The notes: a model not told the origin generated them from the letters alone. A stretch of 64,000 nt of DNA from Flavobacteriaceae bacterium LSUCC0859 (GCA_022239325.1 JAKOGP010000005.1:124001-188000); one strand, 5' to 3'; positions 36,741 to 45,194 are shown, counted from the first letter of the stretch. Made by a program: numbers and translations.

Positions 36741-36775
36741 TGAATTACTTATTTTCAAGTAATAAAAGTACTTAA
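36741..36775 (-). promoter_or_regulatory. Palindromic operator upstream of the HTH regulator gene
   Basis: Between the GTG start and the next gene lies a perfect dyad, ATTACTT (36744-36750) and AAGTAAT (36757-36763), followed at once by the 8-base palindrome AAGTACTT (36766-36773). The ACTT/AAGT half-site thus recurs four times in 30 bases, fitting a dimeric winged-helix protein. Autoregulation of the HTH gene, and with it the polysaccharide operon, is inferred. No clear TAnnTTTG promoter element is seen within it. Confidence 0.5.
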
Positions 36776-36795
36776 TCTTATGTTTTTAAGCAAAT

Positions 36796-37689
36796 TTAAT
36801 GGGCTTTTCTTCTGTAAAATTGATCTTGAAATTTACCGCCCTCTAGAGGTACATTTCTAAATATAAGTGTTTCTAGTGAATCACTGTAAAAAACTGGAAA
36901 TGATAAAATTGGTTTTGAAGGTTTGCTTTTGAAAAAAAAATTAAATGTGTCTTTAGTGATGGTAAATAAATATTCGTCACCAGAATTTGACTCTACTAAA
37001 TTTTTTGATTTAAAGATGTAATGAAGTGTTGTATCTCTTATGATTTGTTTTGGAAAATTATACACTCTTTCCCAGTGGCCAGTAAGTTCCTTAGGCGAAA
37101 TAGATCGTTGGTCTTCATACTCAGTAACCAAGAAACTCAACTTAACTTTATTAAAAGATTCGTAGAACCTTTGAAAATAGTTAGTATTAGCTTTTAATTT
37201 GCTTGGTAGATAGTTATATGCATTTATCAATGAAGTTGTATCTCTAACCTTTTCAAGTACGTCTAAATATGTATTGTAATGATCCAGATTTTTAGGCCAG
37301 CCTTCAAAAGCGCTTTTAGCAAAAGGGAGCGCATCTGTAAACTCATTTTGATAAATTAATACTTTTGCTTTTAAATAATCTCCGATTCTAACATGAGGAT
37401 TAATTTCAATCGCTTTAGATATAAAATTGTCTGTTTCTGACAATCTCCCCTCATTTAAAAGATAATTTACCCTATAAACATCCAAAGGCATTGCAGTAAT
37501 AGTAACGTTAGGTATACTTGGCAGCAAGGCATTAATCGTGTCAAATTTAAGCTGCATTCCACTTGGATTTTTTAAGTCACTTAATATTTTATTTTGAATA
37601 ACGTGAGAGCTAAACACTTGATAATTTATAAATATAGAAGCAAGCAGGAATAGATAAATAAGGAAATATAAAACTTTCTTAATTTTCAT
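36796..37689 (-). CDS. Membrane-anchored TPR-like protein paired with the O-antigen ligase
   Basis: A 297-residue protein with one N-terminal membrane helix (VLYFLIYLFLLASIFINYQVF) and an outward helical domain. Segments such as VDVYRVNYLLNEGRLSE-like, FISKAIEINPHVRIGDYLKA and VLIYQNEFTDALPFAKSAFE read as TPR-type helix pairs (residues ~80-150). The C-terminal third is beta-rich. It overlaps the ligase gene by 11 bases. Many Wzy_C proteins carry fused periplasmic TPRs; here the TPR part may be a separate partner. No firm family. Confidence 0.6.
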   Translation of the reverse strand: MKIKKVLYFLIYLFLLASIFINYQVFSSHVIQNKILSDLKNPSGMQLKFDTINALLPSIPNVTITAMPLDVYRVNYLLNEGRLSETDNFISKAIEINPHVRIGDYLKAKVLIYQNEFTDALPFAKSAFEGWPKNLDHYNTYLDVLEKVRDTTSLINAYNYLPSKLKANTNYFQRFYESFNKVKLSFLVTEYEDQRSISPKELTGHWERVYNFPKQIIRDTTLHYIFKSKNLVESNSGDEYLFTITKDTFNFFFKSKPSKPILSFPVFYSDSLETLIFRNVPLEGGKFQDQFYRRKAH

Positions 37690-38932
37690 TAGAAAAAGCT
37701 TGAATGTTAATAATGAGAGAGAGAATTACCATAAACATAACTTGCATTATTGGTCGTTCAAAAGGAAAGTTTAAAGACGCATCTATTAAATATGCTGAAA
37801 GTGAACAAAATAGGACTACTACATTAAAAGGTTGAGATTTAATGTAAAGCAACAATCTTTTGTAGGAATAAAAAAAGATCAACAAAAATAAAATTCCACC
37901 AACTAGACCAAGTTCAGTTGTGTACTCAAGAAAATCATTGTGGGCATGAAATGGTACTAAATAGTTTTCACCCAAAGAACCCCAATACATAGAAGATTCG
38001 ACTTTCCAATTTCCCAAACCAGCTCCAATGAAAGGGTTATTATATATGTAATCTAAGGCATTTGACCACAATTCAAACCTGTTACTACTAGATTCATTAG
38101 TAACTCTGATCTGTGAGACTTTAGTAATTGCAGACTTATTTGAAGCAGGTAGAATATTTAATGATAAAAAATATGATAAAAAGGTTGGAATAAAAATGAA
38201 GAAAAAAAGAAATAAATACCTGATTTTCTTTGTGATATGGAGCTTAAAAATTAAATAAAAGAATAATATAATTAATATTAAAAGTAGTGATAATAATGCT
38301 GCTCTTGAGTTAATTAGAAACAAAACAAGTGTTGGCATTAAAACAAAAAAAGAATAAAGTATTCTAGGGATTATTTTTTTTGTTTGGACAATCAGATGAA
38401 AAATAAAAGGAATTTTTACTACAATTGAGGCTGTAGTAATATTTCGATTGCCCGTAACGCCCTTAAAAGCATCTACATTTAAAGTGTCAATATTAAAAAT
38501 AAGCATTCCATTATCAATAAACTCAATTATTAGTGGACTCAAAGAAAAAAAAGATTCAATAATACATGATAAAGCAATAAGAATTGAGACTACATAAAAC
38601 TTAAGTTGAAAATTTTTAAACAAACTAGACAAAACAAAAAGGCCAACCAAGACATTAATTAGTCTAAAAAAATCATGAGCCCAAAGGGTCAAGTTTATTG
38701 CGTAAAGAAAAGAGAAAAAGGAAAATATAGAAAAAAAAGAAAAAACACTTAGCACTGAGCTTTTAACTTCAAAAACTGGCAATTTAAAGAATAAAAAACT
38801 TGTTAAAAGTATTGTATTCAATATGCTAAGATACAACCATTGTGGTCCCGCAAAATCGACCGCACCAAAAAGAGGTATTAAAAAAACAAAAAGATAAAGG
38901 CCTAAAAGTGAATAAGGGAAAAATGTTTTCAT
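37679..38932 (-). CDS. O-antigen ligase/polymerase (Wzy_C family)
   Basis: A 417-residue polytopic membrane protein with about ten helices. The periplasmic loop has the family signature: NRFELWSNALDYIYNNPFIG, GAGLGNWKVES and FHAHNDFLEYTTELGLVGG. It either joins glycan to lipid A-core or protein, or polymerises repeat units; WaaL and Wzy cannot be separated from sequence. Its ATG directly follows the T-run of the terminator behind the lipoprotein cassette on the same strand, leaving no room for a separate promoter or ribosome site. Expression may therefore depend on readthrough or an internal promoter. Confidence 0.88.
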   Translation of the reverse strand: MKTFFPYSLLGLYLFVFLIPLFGAVDFAGPQWLYLSILNTILLTSFLFFKLPVFEVKSSVLSVFSFFSIFSFFSFLYAINLTLWAHDFFRLINVLVGLFVLSSLFKNFQLKFYVVSILIALSCIIESFFSLSPLIIEFIDNGMLIFNIDTLNVDAFKGVTGNRNITTASIVVKIPFIFHLIVQTKKIIPRILYSFFVLMPTLVLFLINSRAALLSLLLILIILFFYLIFKLHITKKIRYLFLFFFIFIPTFLSYFLSLNILPASNKSAITKVSQIRVTNESSSNRFELWSNALDYIYNNPFIGAGLGNWKVESSMYWGSLGENYLVPFHAHNDFLEYTTELGLVGGILFLLIFFYSYKRLLLYIKSQPFNVVVLFCSLSAYLIDASLNFPFERPIMQVMFMVILSLIINIQAFSNEN

Positions 38933-38961
38933 AAAAAAAAGCCCCTCAAAAGGAGGGGCTT
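38933..38961 (-). terminator. Rho-independent terminator after the left cassette
   Basis: On the minus strand a 9-bp stem, AAGCCCCTC with GAGGGGCTT (38939-38947 and 38953-38961), with a short loop is followed by eight T. It lies 24 bases after the stop of the left cassette. The T-run abuts the ATG of the O-antigen ligase gene, an unusual arrangement. Confidence 0.88.
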
Positions 38962-38984
38962 AAATATAATAAATTCAATACTTA

Positions 38985-41432
38985 TTACGAAGCTAACTTA
39001 GAGCTAAAGTTTACACTTTTTCTAGCAATAGAATCAGCATTTGTTTGACCAGTTCCATCTTTAGCATCTACCCATTTCTCGTCATCTCCAACTAGATTAC
39101 CGGCACCTGTATTAATACCACTAGCAGTAAGAATTGTAGCAGTACCGTTTGTAAAAGTAACTGTTTTTGCTCCTGCTACACCAGCTGCAGTAGATTTGAA
39201 AGTAACGTAAGCAGAACCTACATCTCCAGTATTGTCACCTAACACAATAGAAGCTGAATTAAAACCTAGGGATGTTGTAGAAGCTACTGAACCACTTAAG
39301 GCATAAACATCTAAATCAAAAGTAAAGACTGATTTTTGAGAACCTTTTGCTAGTGAAGTAAAGTCTAATTTAGATAAACCAGTTCCTGTACCAGTAGCAA
39401 CAGAATAATATTTAGAAGCAACACCAGTTCCAGCATCTAAAGCAGTTTTGAATGCAGTAGCAATTTCTGCAATAGAAGAAGCAGAACCTGAAGTAACAGA
39501 AACCGCAGCTCCATCTCCTGCATCTAAAACATAAACACCTGATACATTGGTAAGTCCTTTAAACTCGATAGAAGCTGTATTAACACCTTTACCGTAACCA
39601 TCAATAGCTACACCAACACTTGAAAGTTGAGCCGCTGTACCTGCATCTGCAGCCCAGTTTGCAACATCATAGTATAAACTTAAACCTGTACTTGGTATGA
39701 TTGATACAATATCGTCACCAACTTGAATTCCATTATTAGAATCTGTACCATCAAGTCCTGTAATTAACATTTCTCTTACCTGACTTACACCACCAACAGC
39801 GTTTGATGCTTCATAATCTACATTAGCAATTACACCAGCAGCAGTATCAGCACCAGAAACAGAATCAGTATCGTAAATTAAGTCTGTTGCAGCAACTGTT
39901 AAGTCTTCTACACCAGCAGCAGTAATTGTTTTTCCAATATTATCTGCTTTTACAACTACAGAACCTGCAGTTCCAATCTGACCAGCTGCATCAGCAATAA
40001 AGTCAGACAAAGGTTCGAAGTCTGCAGAAGTAATTACGTGAGCAACAACTGGAGATGTTCCAGGTAGTTGAATAGATTCGATAGTTAAGTCATTAGATTG
40101 AATATCTACTACAGCAGCGGTAGCAGCACCAACGTCATTTAAAGCAGCAAAACTTATTGTATCTAATTCACTGTTGTTCTTTACAATCAATTTGTGAAGA
40201 CCATCAACATTATCAGCAGTAAGGGAAGTTAAATCAGAATTTCCACTAACTTCTAATGAACCTTTAGCAGCTGATGTATATGGAATATCCAATGTAGACA
40301 GATCAGTTCCAGCAACCTTAACATTTAAAGCTGTGCCATCAAAAGTTAATGAAGTTAAATCAGAACCTGAAGATATAGTTACATTAGAAAAAGTACCACC
40401 TAAAATCAAAGTCTCTAATCTAGAAGAACTAGAAGTAACATTTAAATGCTGTGCAGTTGTTACAGAAGTTTTTGTTGAAGCTGCAGCAACAATATGAACA
40501 GAAGTTGCTCTGTCAAATACTGTATCTATAGCAATTGTAGCTCCTGCTGCTTTACCTGGATTTACAGAAGGCAAAACAACAGTGTCTGCTTTCGCAAAAG
40601 AAGATGAAGCAGATAAAGATTCCCATTTAGGTAAGTCTACTGAAGTAAGTGCATCTGCCACAATATCACCTTTAGCAAAAACAGGGGCAATAAGAGTAGA
40701 TGCATTAACTATTGTTAAAGACTCAAATGTAGTAGCAGCAGTACCGTCTACTTTAGTTAGGTTCGTGAAAGCAGAAAGATTTACTGAAGCATTGTCTGCA
40801 GTAGTAATAGAAATAGCAGAATCATAAGCAGTTAATGCAGATAAATCTACACTTGTTGCTTTTGCAAAACTTAGAGAACCTAATCCTGAAGTTGCATGAG
40901 TGAGTGCCGGTAAAGATACAGATGTAGTAAAGTCATCCCCAGATAAACTCAAAGCGCCTGTAGATTTTAATGCTGGCAATGAAATATCACCAGATTGGTT
41001 TATGGTAACGTTTTTAGCTCCGTTCAACTGAGTGAATACTCCTTGTGTAGTTGAACTTGCAGTAGCTGTATAAGTAACAGTTCCAGTAACAGAAACCATT
41101 TTAGCCATTAATGAAGCAACATCAGCGTCATTCATTGTAGAAGTATGAGTGATGTGAACTCCTCCGTTAATGATTGAAACCTTATCACCTAAAGCAAGAG
41201 CAAAGTCTAATTCTGACTGACTTGAAACTGTAAGAATAGATCCTGTTGGAGCATATATGTTATTTTGTGCTAGCAACTCGTCTAAATCTACTTGTTGAGC
41301 AGCCAAAGCAGTAGCTAAAGCAGCTACTTCGTCTGCAGTTGCAGCATTTGCCAATGCAGCTTGTAACTCGGCTACAGAAGCAGCTAAAGTTTCAAGTGAC
41401 GACTCTAGACCAGGGTCAGACCCAAAACACAA
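38985..41432 (-). CDS. Silent C-terminal cassette L of the switchable lipoprotein
   Basis: An 815-codon open frame without promoter, ATG start or signal peptide; the first in-frame start-like codon is a TTG at 41432. After the recombination core (encoding GLES at residues 8-11) come an Ala-rich coiled coil (AASVAELQAALANAATADEV), a conserved region ending in DKVSIINGGVHITHTS, then an LRR/solenoid-like set of short repeats (LTSLTADNVDGLHKLIVKNN) and a ~300-residue C-terminal domain. The first ~115 residues match the expressed protein at 42973-45150 and cassette R; the rest diverges. Joined to the expressed 5' end by inversion it would give an ~884-residue lipoprotein in frame. It could alternatively be a broken copy, but the intact frame over 2.4 kb argues against decay. 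Confidence 0.8.
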   Translation of the reverse strand: MCFGSDPGLESSLETLAASVAELQAALANAATADEVAALATALAAQQVDLDELLAQNNIYAPTGSILTVSSQSELDFALALGDKVSIINGGVHITHTSTMNDADVASLMAKMVSVTGTVTYTATASSTTQGVFTQLNGAKNVTINQSGDISLPALKSTGALSLSGDDFTTSVSLPALTHATSGLGSLSFAKATSVDLSALTAYDSAISITTADNASVNLSAFTNLTKVDGTAATTFESLTIVNASTLIAPVFAKGDIVADALTSVDLPKWESLSASSSFAKADTVVLPSVNPGKAAGATIAIDTVFDRATSVHIVAAASTKTSVTTAQHLNVTSSSSRLETLILGGTFSNVTISSGSDLTSLTFDGTALNVKVAGTDLSTLDIPYTSAAKGSLEVSGNSDLTSLTADNVDGLHKLIVKNNSELDTISFAALNDVGAATAAVVDIQSNDLTIESIQLPGTSPVVAHVITSADFEPLSDFIADAAGQIGTAGSVVVKADNIGKTITAAGVEDLTVAATDLIYDTDSVSGADTAAGVIANVDYEASNAVGGVSQVREMLITGLDGTDSNNGIQVGDDIVSIIPSTGLSLYYDVANWAADAGTAAQLSSVGVAIDGYGKGVNTASIEFKGLTNVSGVYVLDAGDGAAVSVTSGSASSIAEIATAFKTALDAGTGVASKYYSVATGTGTGLSKLDFTSLAKGSQKSVFTFDLDVYALSGSVASTTSLGFNSASIVLGDNTGDVGSAYVTFKSTAAGVAGAKTVTFTNGTATILTASGINTGAGNLVGDDEKWVDAKDGTGQTNADSIARKSVNFSSKLAS
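41398..41420 (-). other. Recombination site L (minus orientation)
   Basis: On the minus strand: TCTGACCC, core TGGTCTA (41406-41412), GAGTCGTC. The two arms match at only 4 of 8 positions as an inverted repeat. The core has the same reading phase (xxT GGT CTA) as in sites M and R. The left arm instead pairs with the right arm of site M, evidence of a past exchange between the two sites. Confidence 0.75.
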
Positions 41433-41446
41433 ACAATAAACTTCAC

Positions 41447-41482
41447 AAAAAAAGCCTGTAATGCTATGTATTACAGGCTTTT
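41447..41482 (-). terminator. Terminator between recombinase 1 and silent cassette L
   Basis: An 11-bp perfect stem AAGCCTGTAAT/ATTACAGGCTT (41452-41462, 41470-41480) with a 7-base loop and, on the minus strand, seven T. It stops recombinase transcripts before they reach cassette L, keeping that cassette silent. The A/T flanks also allow bidirectional action. It travels with the invertible segment. Confidence 0.88.
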
Positions 41483-41501
41483 AAAGGCTAATTAAAAATT
41501 T

Positions 41502-42515
41502 TTATTGTGCTACTGCCCTGGCATAACCTTCGCTAAAACTTTGTTTTTCTTGTATTTTGAGCACCCCAGACATGAAAATATCGGCGTAGGCGTCCCTGTT
41601 GTTGTTTCTTCCAATATAACTTAAAAAAGTACTCTCCCTTGAGTGGCCAGTCATGTTCATGAGAATAGGGGTTTCAATCTTACCAAAGAAGTTGGTGGCA
41701 AAGGACCTACGTAAGTCATGGGAAGAAATTACCTGGTATTTGGGGAACAAGCCAATTTCTTTTCTCTTGCTTTCTGGATTGTATTGGTAGCCCTTAACTT
41801 CTTCATTTATCCCTGCCATTTCTAGGACCTCCTTCATATATCTATTAAAACATCTATCGCTTATACGCCTGGGAAAATCCAATTTAATAATTTCCACAGC
41901 TAAGGGGTTTATAACTCCTACAGTTACCGCAGTTCGTGTCTTTTTTTGTAAAATGTCTACATATACCCCACCATTAGCTGCGGTTCTAATATCTAACTTG
42001 GTCAATGCCAGTAAATCCGAGACCCTTTGGCCCAACCAAAAGCCTATAACAATCCATTTTCTGGTGTTTTCAAGACGTTCAGAAGGCAGTCTAATTTGCT
42101 GAATTTTTTCGAGATCTGAAAAGGTGAGTATGTTAATGAGCTTATCTTGCCTAGATTGTGCAAAACCGGACACATAATTGGTGTAGGGGTGTACCGCAAT
42201 ATCATTTTTCTTGGCGTCTACACAAATAGTTTTCAGGGTTCCCATAAGCCTACCTGCATGATTTTCAGAATAATTTTTATCCTGCAAAAGCCACTGTTTA
42301 AAACGATCTACGGTTTTTTTATTGAGGTCTGAAAAATAGAGGGTACCTGAAAAATCAATTTCAAATTCTTTGAAAACAATTCTAAAATTGGTGTAGTTGG
42401 CTATAGCACGTGAAGACAAGCCCACTCTACCGCCACTCATACTTCTAAATTTAGCGTTGGCGATAAAATGGTCTAAGTAAGAAACTATAGACGTATTCAC
42501 AAGGTTTGTACTCAT
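41502..42515 (-). CDS. Tyrosine recombinase 1 of the lipoprotein switch
   Basis: About 337 residues from ATG at 42515; a GTG at 42527 is possible but the ATG aligns with its paralogs. N-terminal core-binding domain (NYTNFRIVFKEFEIDFSGT, FKQWLLQDKNYSENHAG), then the catalytic domain with GFWLGQRVSDLLAL (first Arg), SSHDLRRSFATNFFGKIE (His-x-x-Arg) and MTGHSRESTFLSYIG (His and Tyr). All catalytic residues are present, so it should be active. It lies inside the predicted invertible segment, transcribed toward site L and away from the lipoprotein promoter. It is the best candidate for the invertase. Confidence 0.93.
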   Translation of the reverse strand: MSTNLVNTSIVSYLDHFIANAKFRSMSGGRVGLSSRAIANYTNFRIVFKEFEIDFSGTLYFSDLNKKTVDRFKQWLLQDKNYSENHAGRLMGTLKTICVDAKKNDIAVHPYTNYVSGFAQSRQDKLINILTFSDLEKIQQIRLPSERLENTRKWIVIGFWLGQRVSDLLALTKLDIRTAANGGVYVDILQKKTRTAVTVGVINPLAVEIIKLDFPRRISDRCFNRYMKEVLEMAGINEEVKGYQYNPESKRKEIGLFPKYQVISSHDLRRSFATNFFGKIETPILMNMTGHSRESTFLSYIGRNNNRDAYADIFMSGVLKIQEKQSFSEGYARAVAQ

Positions 42516-42527
42516 AAGCTGGGGCAC

Positions 42528-42972
42528 AGCTTAGGCAAAATAAGTAGCAAGATGTATTGGGGATTGCAAATGTAAGAAAAAAACTACAAAACTTTACAAA
42601 AAAGTGCTCATAATGCTAATTCACAACAATTTGACATCAATTATTGCATAATATTTTTAGTATGATAAAAAAAAATGTAGCTTTGAGTATTAATAGGGTA
42701 TACAGTCCCTTTTTGGAAATTTATACAGCGAAACTACTGTTTCTTTAGCCGATGGATATTAACCACTCGTCTATAGATATACGGTATTTCGTCGAAAAAG
42801 TGAAAACGACCAATGCTTAGTTTCACACTTTTGCACGGTATACATGTTCCCAAATTGTACCTGTATTCGAATTTAACTAATGACTATGAACCAAAAACGC
42901 ATTACTAATCAAATTTTAACACAAGAACTTTCTTTAAATTCAACACTTAATTACTTATTTAACATTTCAAAC
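42528..42972. promoter_or_regulatory. Divergent control region between recombinase 1 and the lipoprotein
   Basis: No gene, but dense structure. A TAGCTTTG element (42678-42685, plus strand) is a candidate -7 box for the lipoprotein, with only a weak -33 match, and implies a ~285-base leader. Dyads: GAAAC-tact-GTTTC (near 42730) and AAAGTG/CACTTT arms (42797-42802, 42826-42831). ACGGTAT is repeated at 42781 and 42835. A short in-frame extension upstream of the lipoprotein (from 42880) has no signal peptide and is taken as leader. Regulator or recombinase-helper binding is inferred. Confidence 0.5.
42567..42600 (-). promoter_or_regulatory. Promoter of recombinase 1
   Basis: On the minus strand the perfect Bacteroidota -7 element TACATTTG (42567-42574) is preceded, after 22 bases, by TTTG (42597-42600), within the spacing reported for Flavobacteriia. 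It lies about 50 bases before the ATG at 42515. A CTTTACAAA motif (42592-42600) shared with the recombinase at 9600 overlaps the -33 end. Confidence 0.6.
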
Positions 42973-45150
42973 ATGAAAAAACTATTTTCTTACTTATTAA
43001 TTTCGTCCATGGTGGTTTTGTCATCATGTACAAACTACGACGATCAATTTGATGATCTGAACTCACAGATAAATAGCTTGAAAGGCCAGATTGAAGGTTT
43101 TTCTTCTTTATCTTCAGGATTAACTGCTTTACAAGGAACTGTAGCTTCTTTACAGTCTGCTGTAGCTAACATTCCTGTAACTCCTGCAACTGACATCTCT
43201 GGTCTAGAGTCAGACCTAGATGCATTAAGCTCTGGATTAGAGGCAGTTACAACTAAGCTTGCAGAATTAGAAGCCGCTTTGGCTAACGCTTCTACAGCTG
43301 CTGAGGTTGCAGCTTTGCAAACCGCTTTAACAGCTGCACAGGCAGATATTACTACCATCTTAGAAAATAATAATGTTTATACAGGTGATTTAAGCATCAC
43401 TAATACTGCTGAATTAGCTTTTGCCACTGCCCTAGGTGACAAAGTAGCTATCATTAACGGTAATGTTGTGGTAACTGTAGACAGTGATGACTTAGACGCT
43501 GAAGCAGTTTCTGCTGTAACTTCAAAAATAGCTTCTGTAGTTGGAAGTGTAACAGTTACTACAGACGCTTCTCTAGATTTTTCTGCCCTAACTGCAGTAA
43601 GTTCCTCTTATTCAGTTACTGGTCATGATGTAGATGACGCTGCTTTAGCTTCTGCTAACGGAGTTACTTTAAACTACAATGGTGCATATACACAACCTGC
43701 TTTAGTAACAGCTGGTGCCGTAACCATCACAAACAAAACATCTACGGTAACAGGTACAATTGCTGTAGACTTTTCAGGATTAACCTCAGGATCTGTTAAC
43801 AGCGGTACTTTATCTTTAGATTCTGCTGCTTCTGTTAAAATTGGATCTGGAGCTGCTATTGTTTCTTTAACTGCGCCAAAAGCCTTAGAGGTTGAATTGC
43901 ACAATGCTGGAACTCTAGCTTCTTTAACTATAGACACAGCTTCTGCAACATCTGTTGTAGTAAAAGCTACAAAAGTAACTGGAGCCACTACGGTAACAGC
44001 TACCTCTGCAGTATCTTTTCCAAGTGCAACTGATGTAGCTGCATTAACTGTTTCTGCTGGTTCTTTTTCTGCACCTTTATTAACAGATGCTGCTGCAACT
44101 ACAGTTAACGCAGACGAAATTACTTTAACAGCACTTGAAACTTTAAGCGCTGCAGCTTCTTTTGACACAGAAGCCCTAAGTGTTCCTGCTTTAAAAACAG
44201 CAGCTGCTTTAACAATAAGCACTTTAGACGCTGTTGCTCTTCCTGCTTTAGAAACTGCTGGTGTTATTACTGCAGACAATGCAGTAACTTTTAATGCTGG
44301 GGTTCTCGTAACTTCTGCTGCTATCAATACCGCTTCTGCTACTACTGTAGTATTAGGTTCTGCTACTGCTTCACATATTGCAGACTTAGCTACTGTAAAA
44401 GAATTGACATTAAACAACCAAGCTACTGCTTTTGCTGTTGGAACTGCAGCGGAACTTACTAGCTTAACTATAAATGGAAAATCTGCATCTACAACTAGTG
44501 TAACTGTTGGAAACGCTGCTAAATTAGCTACTATTTCATTAACAGGTAAGTTTGCTTCTGCTAGCGTAGAAGGTGCTTTAGCTAAATTAGAGTCTTTAAG
44601 CACAGCAGGTACTATTGAATCTTTAACTGTATCTGGAACAACTAAATTGGCTGCCGTAGATTTCGCTCACACTTCTGCAGATGTGTCTACCCTTAAAGTG
44701 GTAAACAATGCTAAATTAGGATCACTTACAACAAGTACAGACTATCTTGCAGAATTAACAGTTACAGGTAACAATGTATTAACTGCTGCAGATTTCTCTT
44801 CATATGCCAATGTAATAAACGATACTGCTGCAACTGCTTCTGTAACCATAGCAATAGGGACAAACTCACTAACTGCTACATTTACTCCTGCAACAGCTGC
44901 AAGTGGTGCTACTGCTTTTGCAGAAGCTACTATTGTTTCTGCCTCTTTAGGAAGTTTATCTGCTTACATCCAAGATGTATATGATGTAGACCCAGCTATG
45001 ATCTCATTATCATTAGATCCTGCTGCTACTACTAAAGGAACTTCTGTAGCTGCGTTTAGTACTCAAAACGCAACAGCAGTAACAGGTTCTGATTTACCAG
45101 CCGGTGCAATTGCAAGTGAAGAAGCCAATGCGCTTATCACTGCCAACTAA
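42973..45150 (+). CDS. Expressed switchable surface lipoprotein (constant 5' end + cassette M)
   Basis: 725 residues. MKKLFSYLLISSMVVLSSC is a complete lipoprotein signal; acidic residues right after the Cys (TNYDDQFDD) resemble the surface-export signal of Bacteroidota lipoproteins. A heptad coiled coil (LNSQINSLKGQIEGFSSL) follows to residue 76, where the GLES core begins. Beyond it comes cassette M: a second coiled coil (LAELEAALANASTAAEV), the conserved NNNVYTGDLS...ALGDKVAIINGN block, and an Ala/Thr/Val-rich solenoid of short repeats to the end. It lacks the extra C-terminal domain of cassettes L and R and any T9SS sorting motif. Start chosen at 42973 for the signal peptide; the frame opens earlier at 42880. 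The ligand is unknown; probably an adhesin or antigen. Confidence 0.85.
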   Translation: MKKLFSYLLISSMVVLSSCTNYDDQFDDLNSQINSLKGQIEGFSSLSSGLTALQGTVASLQSAVANIPVTPATDISGLESDLDALSSGLEAVTTKLAELEAALANASTAAEVAALQTALTAAQADITTILENNNVYTGDLSITNTAELAFATALGDKVAIINGNVVVTVDSDDLDAEAVSAVTSKIASVVGSVTVTTDASLDFSALTAVSSSYSVTGHDVDDAALASANGVTLNYNGAYTQPALVTAGAVTITNKTSTVTGTIAVDFSGLTSGSVNSGTLSLDSAASVKIGSGAAIVSLTAPKALEVELHNAGTLASLTIDTASATSVVVKATKVTGATTVTATSAVSFPSATDVAALTVSAGSFSAPLLTDAAATTVNADEITLTALETLSAAASFDTEALSVPALKTAAALTISTLDAVALPALETAGVITADNAVTFNAGVLVTSAAINTASATTVVLGSATASHIADLATVKELTLNNQATAFAVGTAAELTSLTINGKSASTTSVTVGNAAKLATISLTGKFASASVEGALAKLESLSTAGTIESLTVSGTTKLAAVDFAHTSADVSTLKVVNNAKLGSLTTSTDYLAELTVTGNNVLTAADFSSYANVINDTAATASVTIAIGTNSLTATFTPATAASGATAFAEATIVSASLGSLSAYIQDVYDVDPAMISLSLDPAATTKGTSVAAFSTQNATAVTGSDLPAGAIASEEANALITAN
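43192..43214 (+). other. Recombination site M (plus orientation)
   Basis: GACATCTC, core TGGTCTA (43200-43206), GAGTCAGA. As an inverted repeat the arms match at only 3 of 8 positions. The left arm pairs 6/8 with the right arm of site L and the right arm pairs 7/8 (9/10 when extended to GGTCTGACYC) with the left arm of site L. It lies in the coding frame at codons 74-81, encoding D-I-S-G-L-E-S-D. Confidence 0.78.
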
Positions 45151-45194
45151 GAGTAATTAAGTTTGAATGAAACACTCTGTGTAGTGTATATAAA

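Larger units (their letters stand above)
41406..43206. mobile_element. Predicted ~1.8-kb invertible segment carrying promoter, signal peptide and recombinase
   Basis: Bounded by the inverted cores of sites L and M. It contains the recombinase at 41502-42515, its terminator, the divergent regulatory region and the expressed 5' end (signal peptide plus 76 residues) of the lipoprotein. Flipping it would join the 5' end to cassette L, silence cassette M, and turn the recombinase to the plus strand ahead of cassette M. The model rests on core orientation, frame, arm symmetry and lack of start signals in the other cassettes. Confidence 0.7.

Noticed and set aside
42880-42972. Upstream in-frame extension of the lipoprotein beginning at 42880
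   Set aside because: It would bury the signal peptide behind 31 polar residues; Met at 42973 gives a classical lipoprotein signal.
43674-44603. A 309-codon open frame antisense to the lipoprotein
   Set aside because: It arises from the Ala/Thr/Val-rich codon pattern of the real gene; no start context, no domain, strongly biased composition mirrored from the plus strand.
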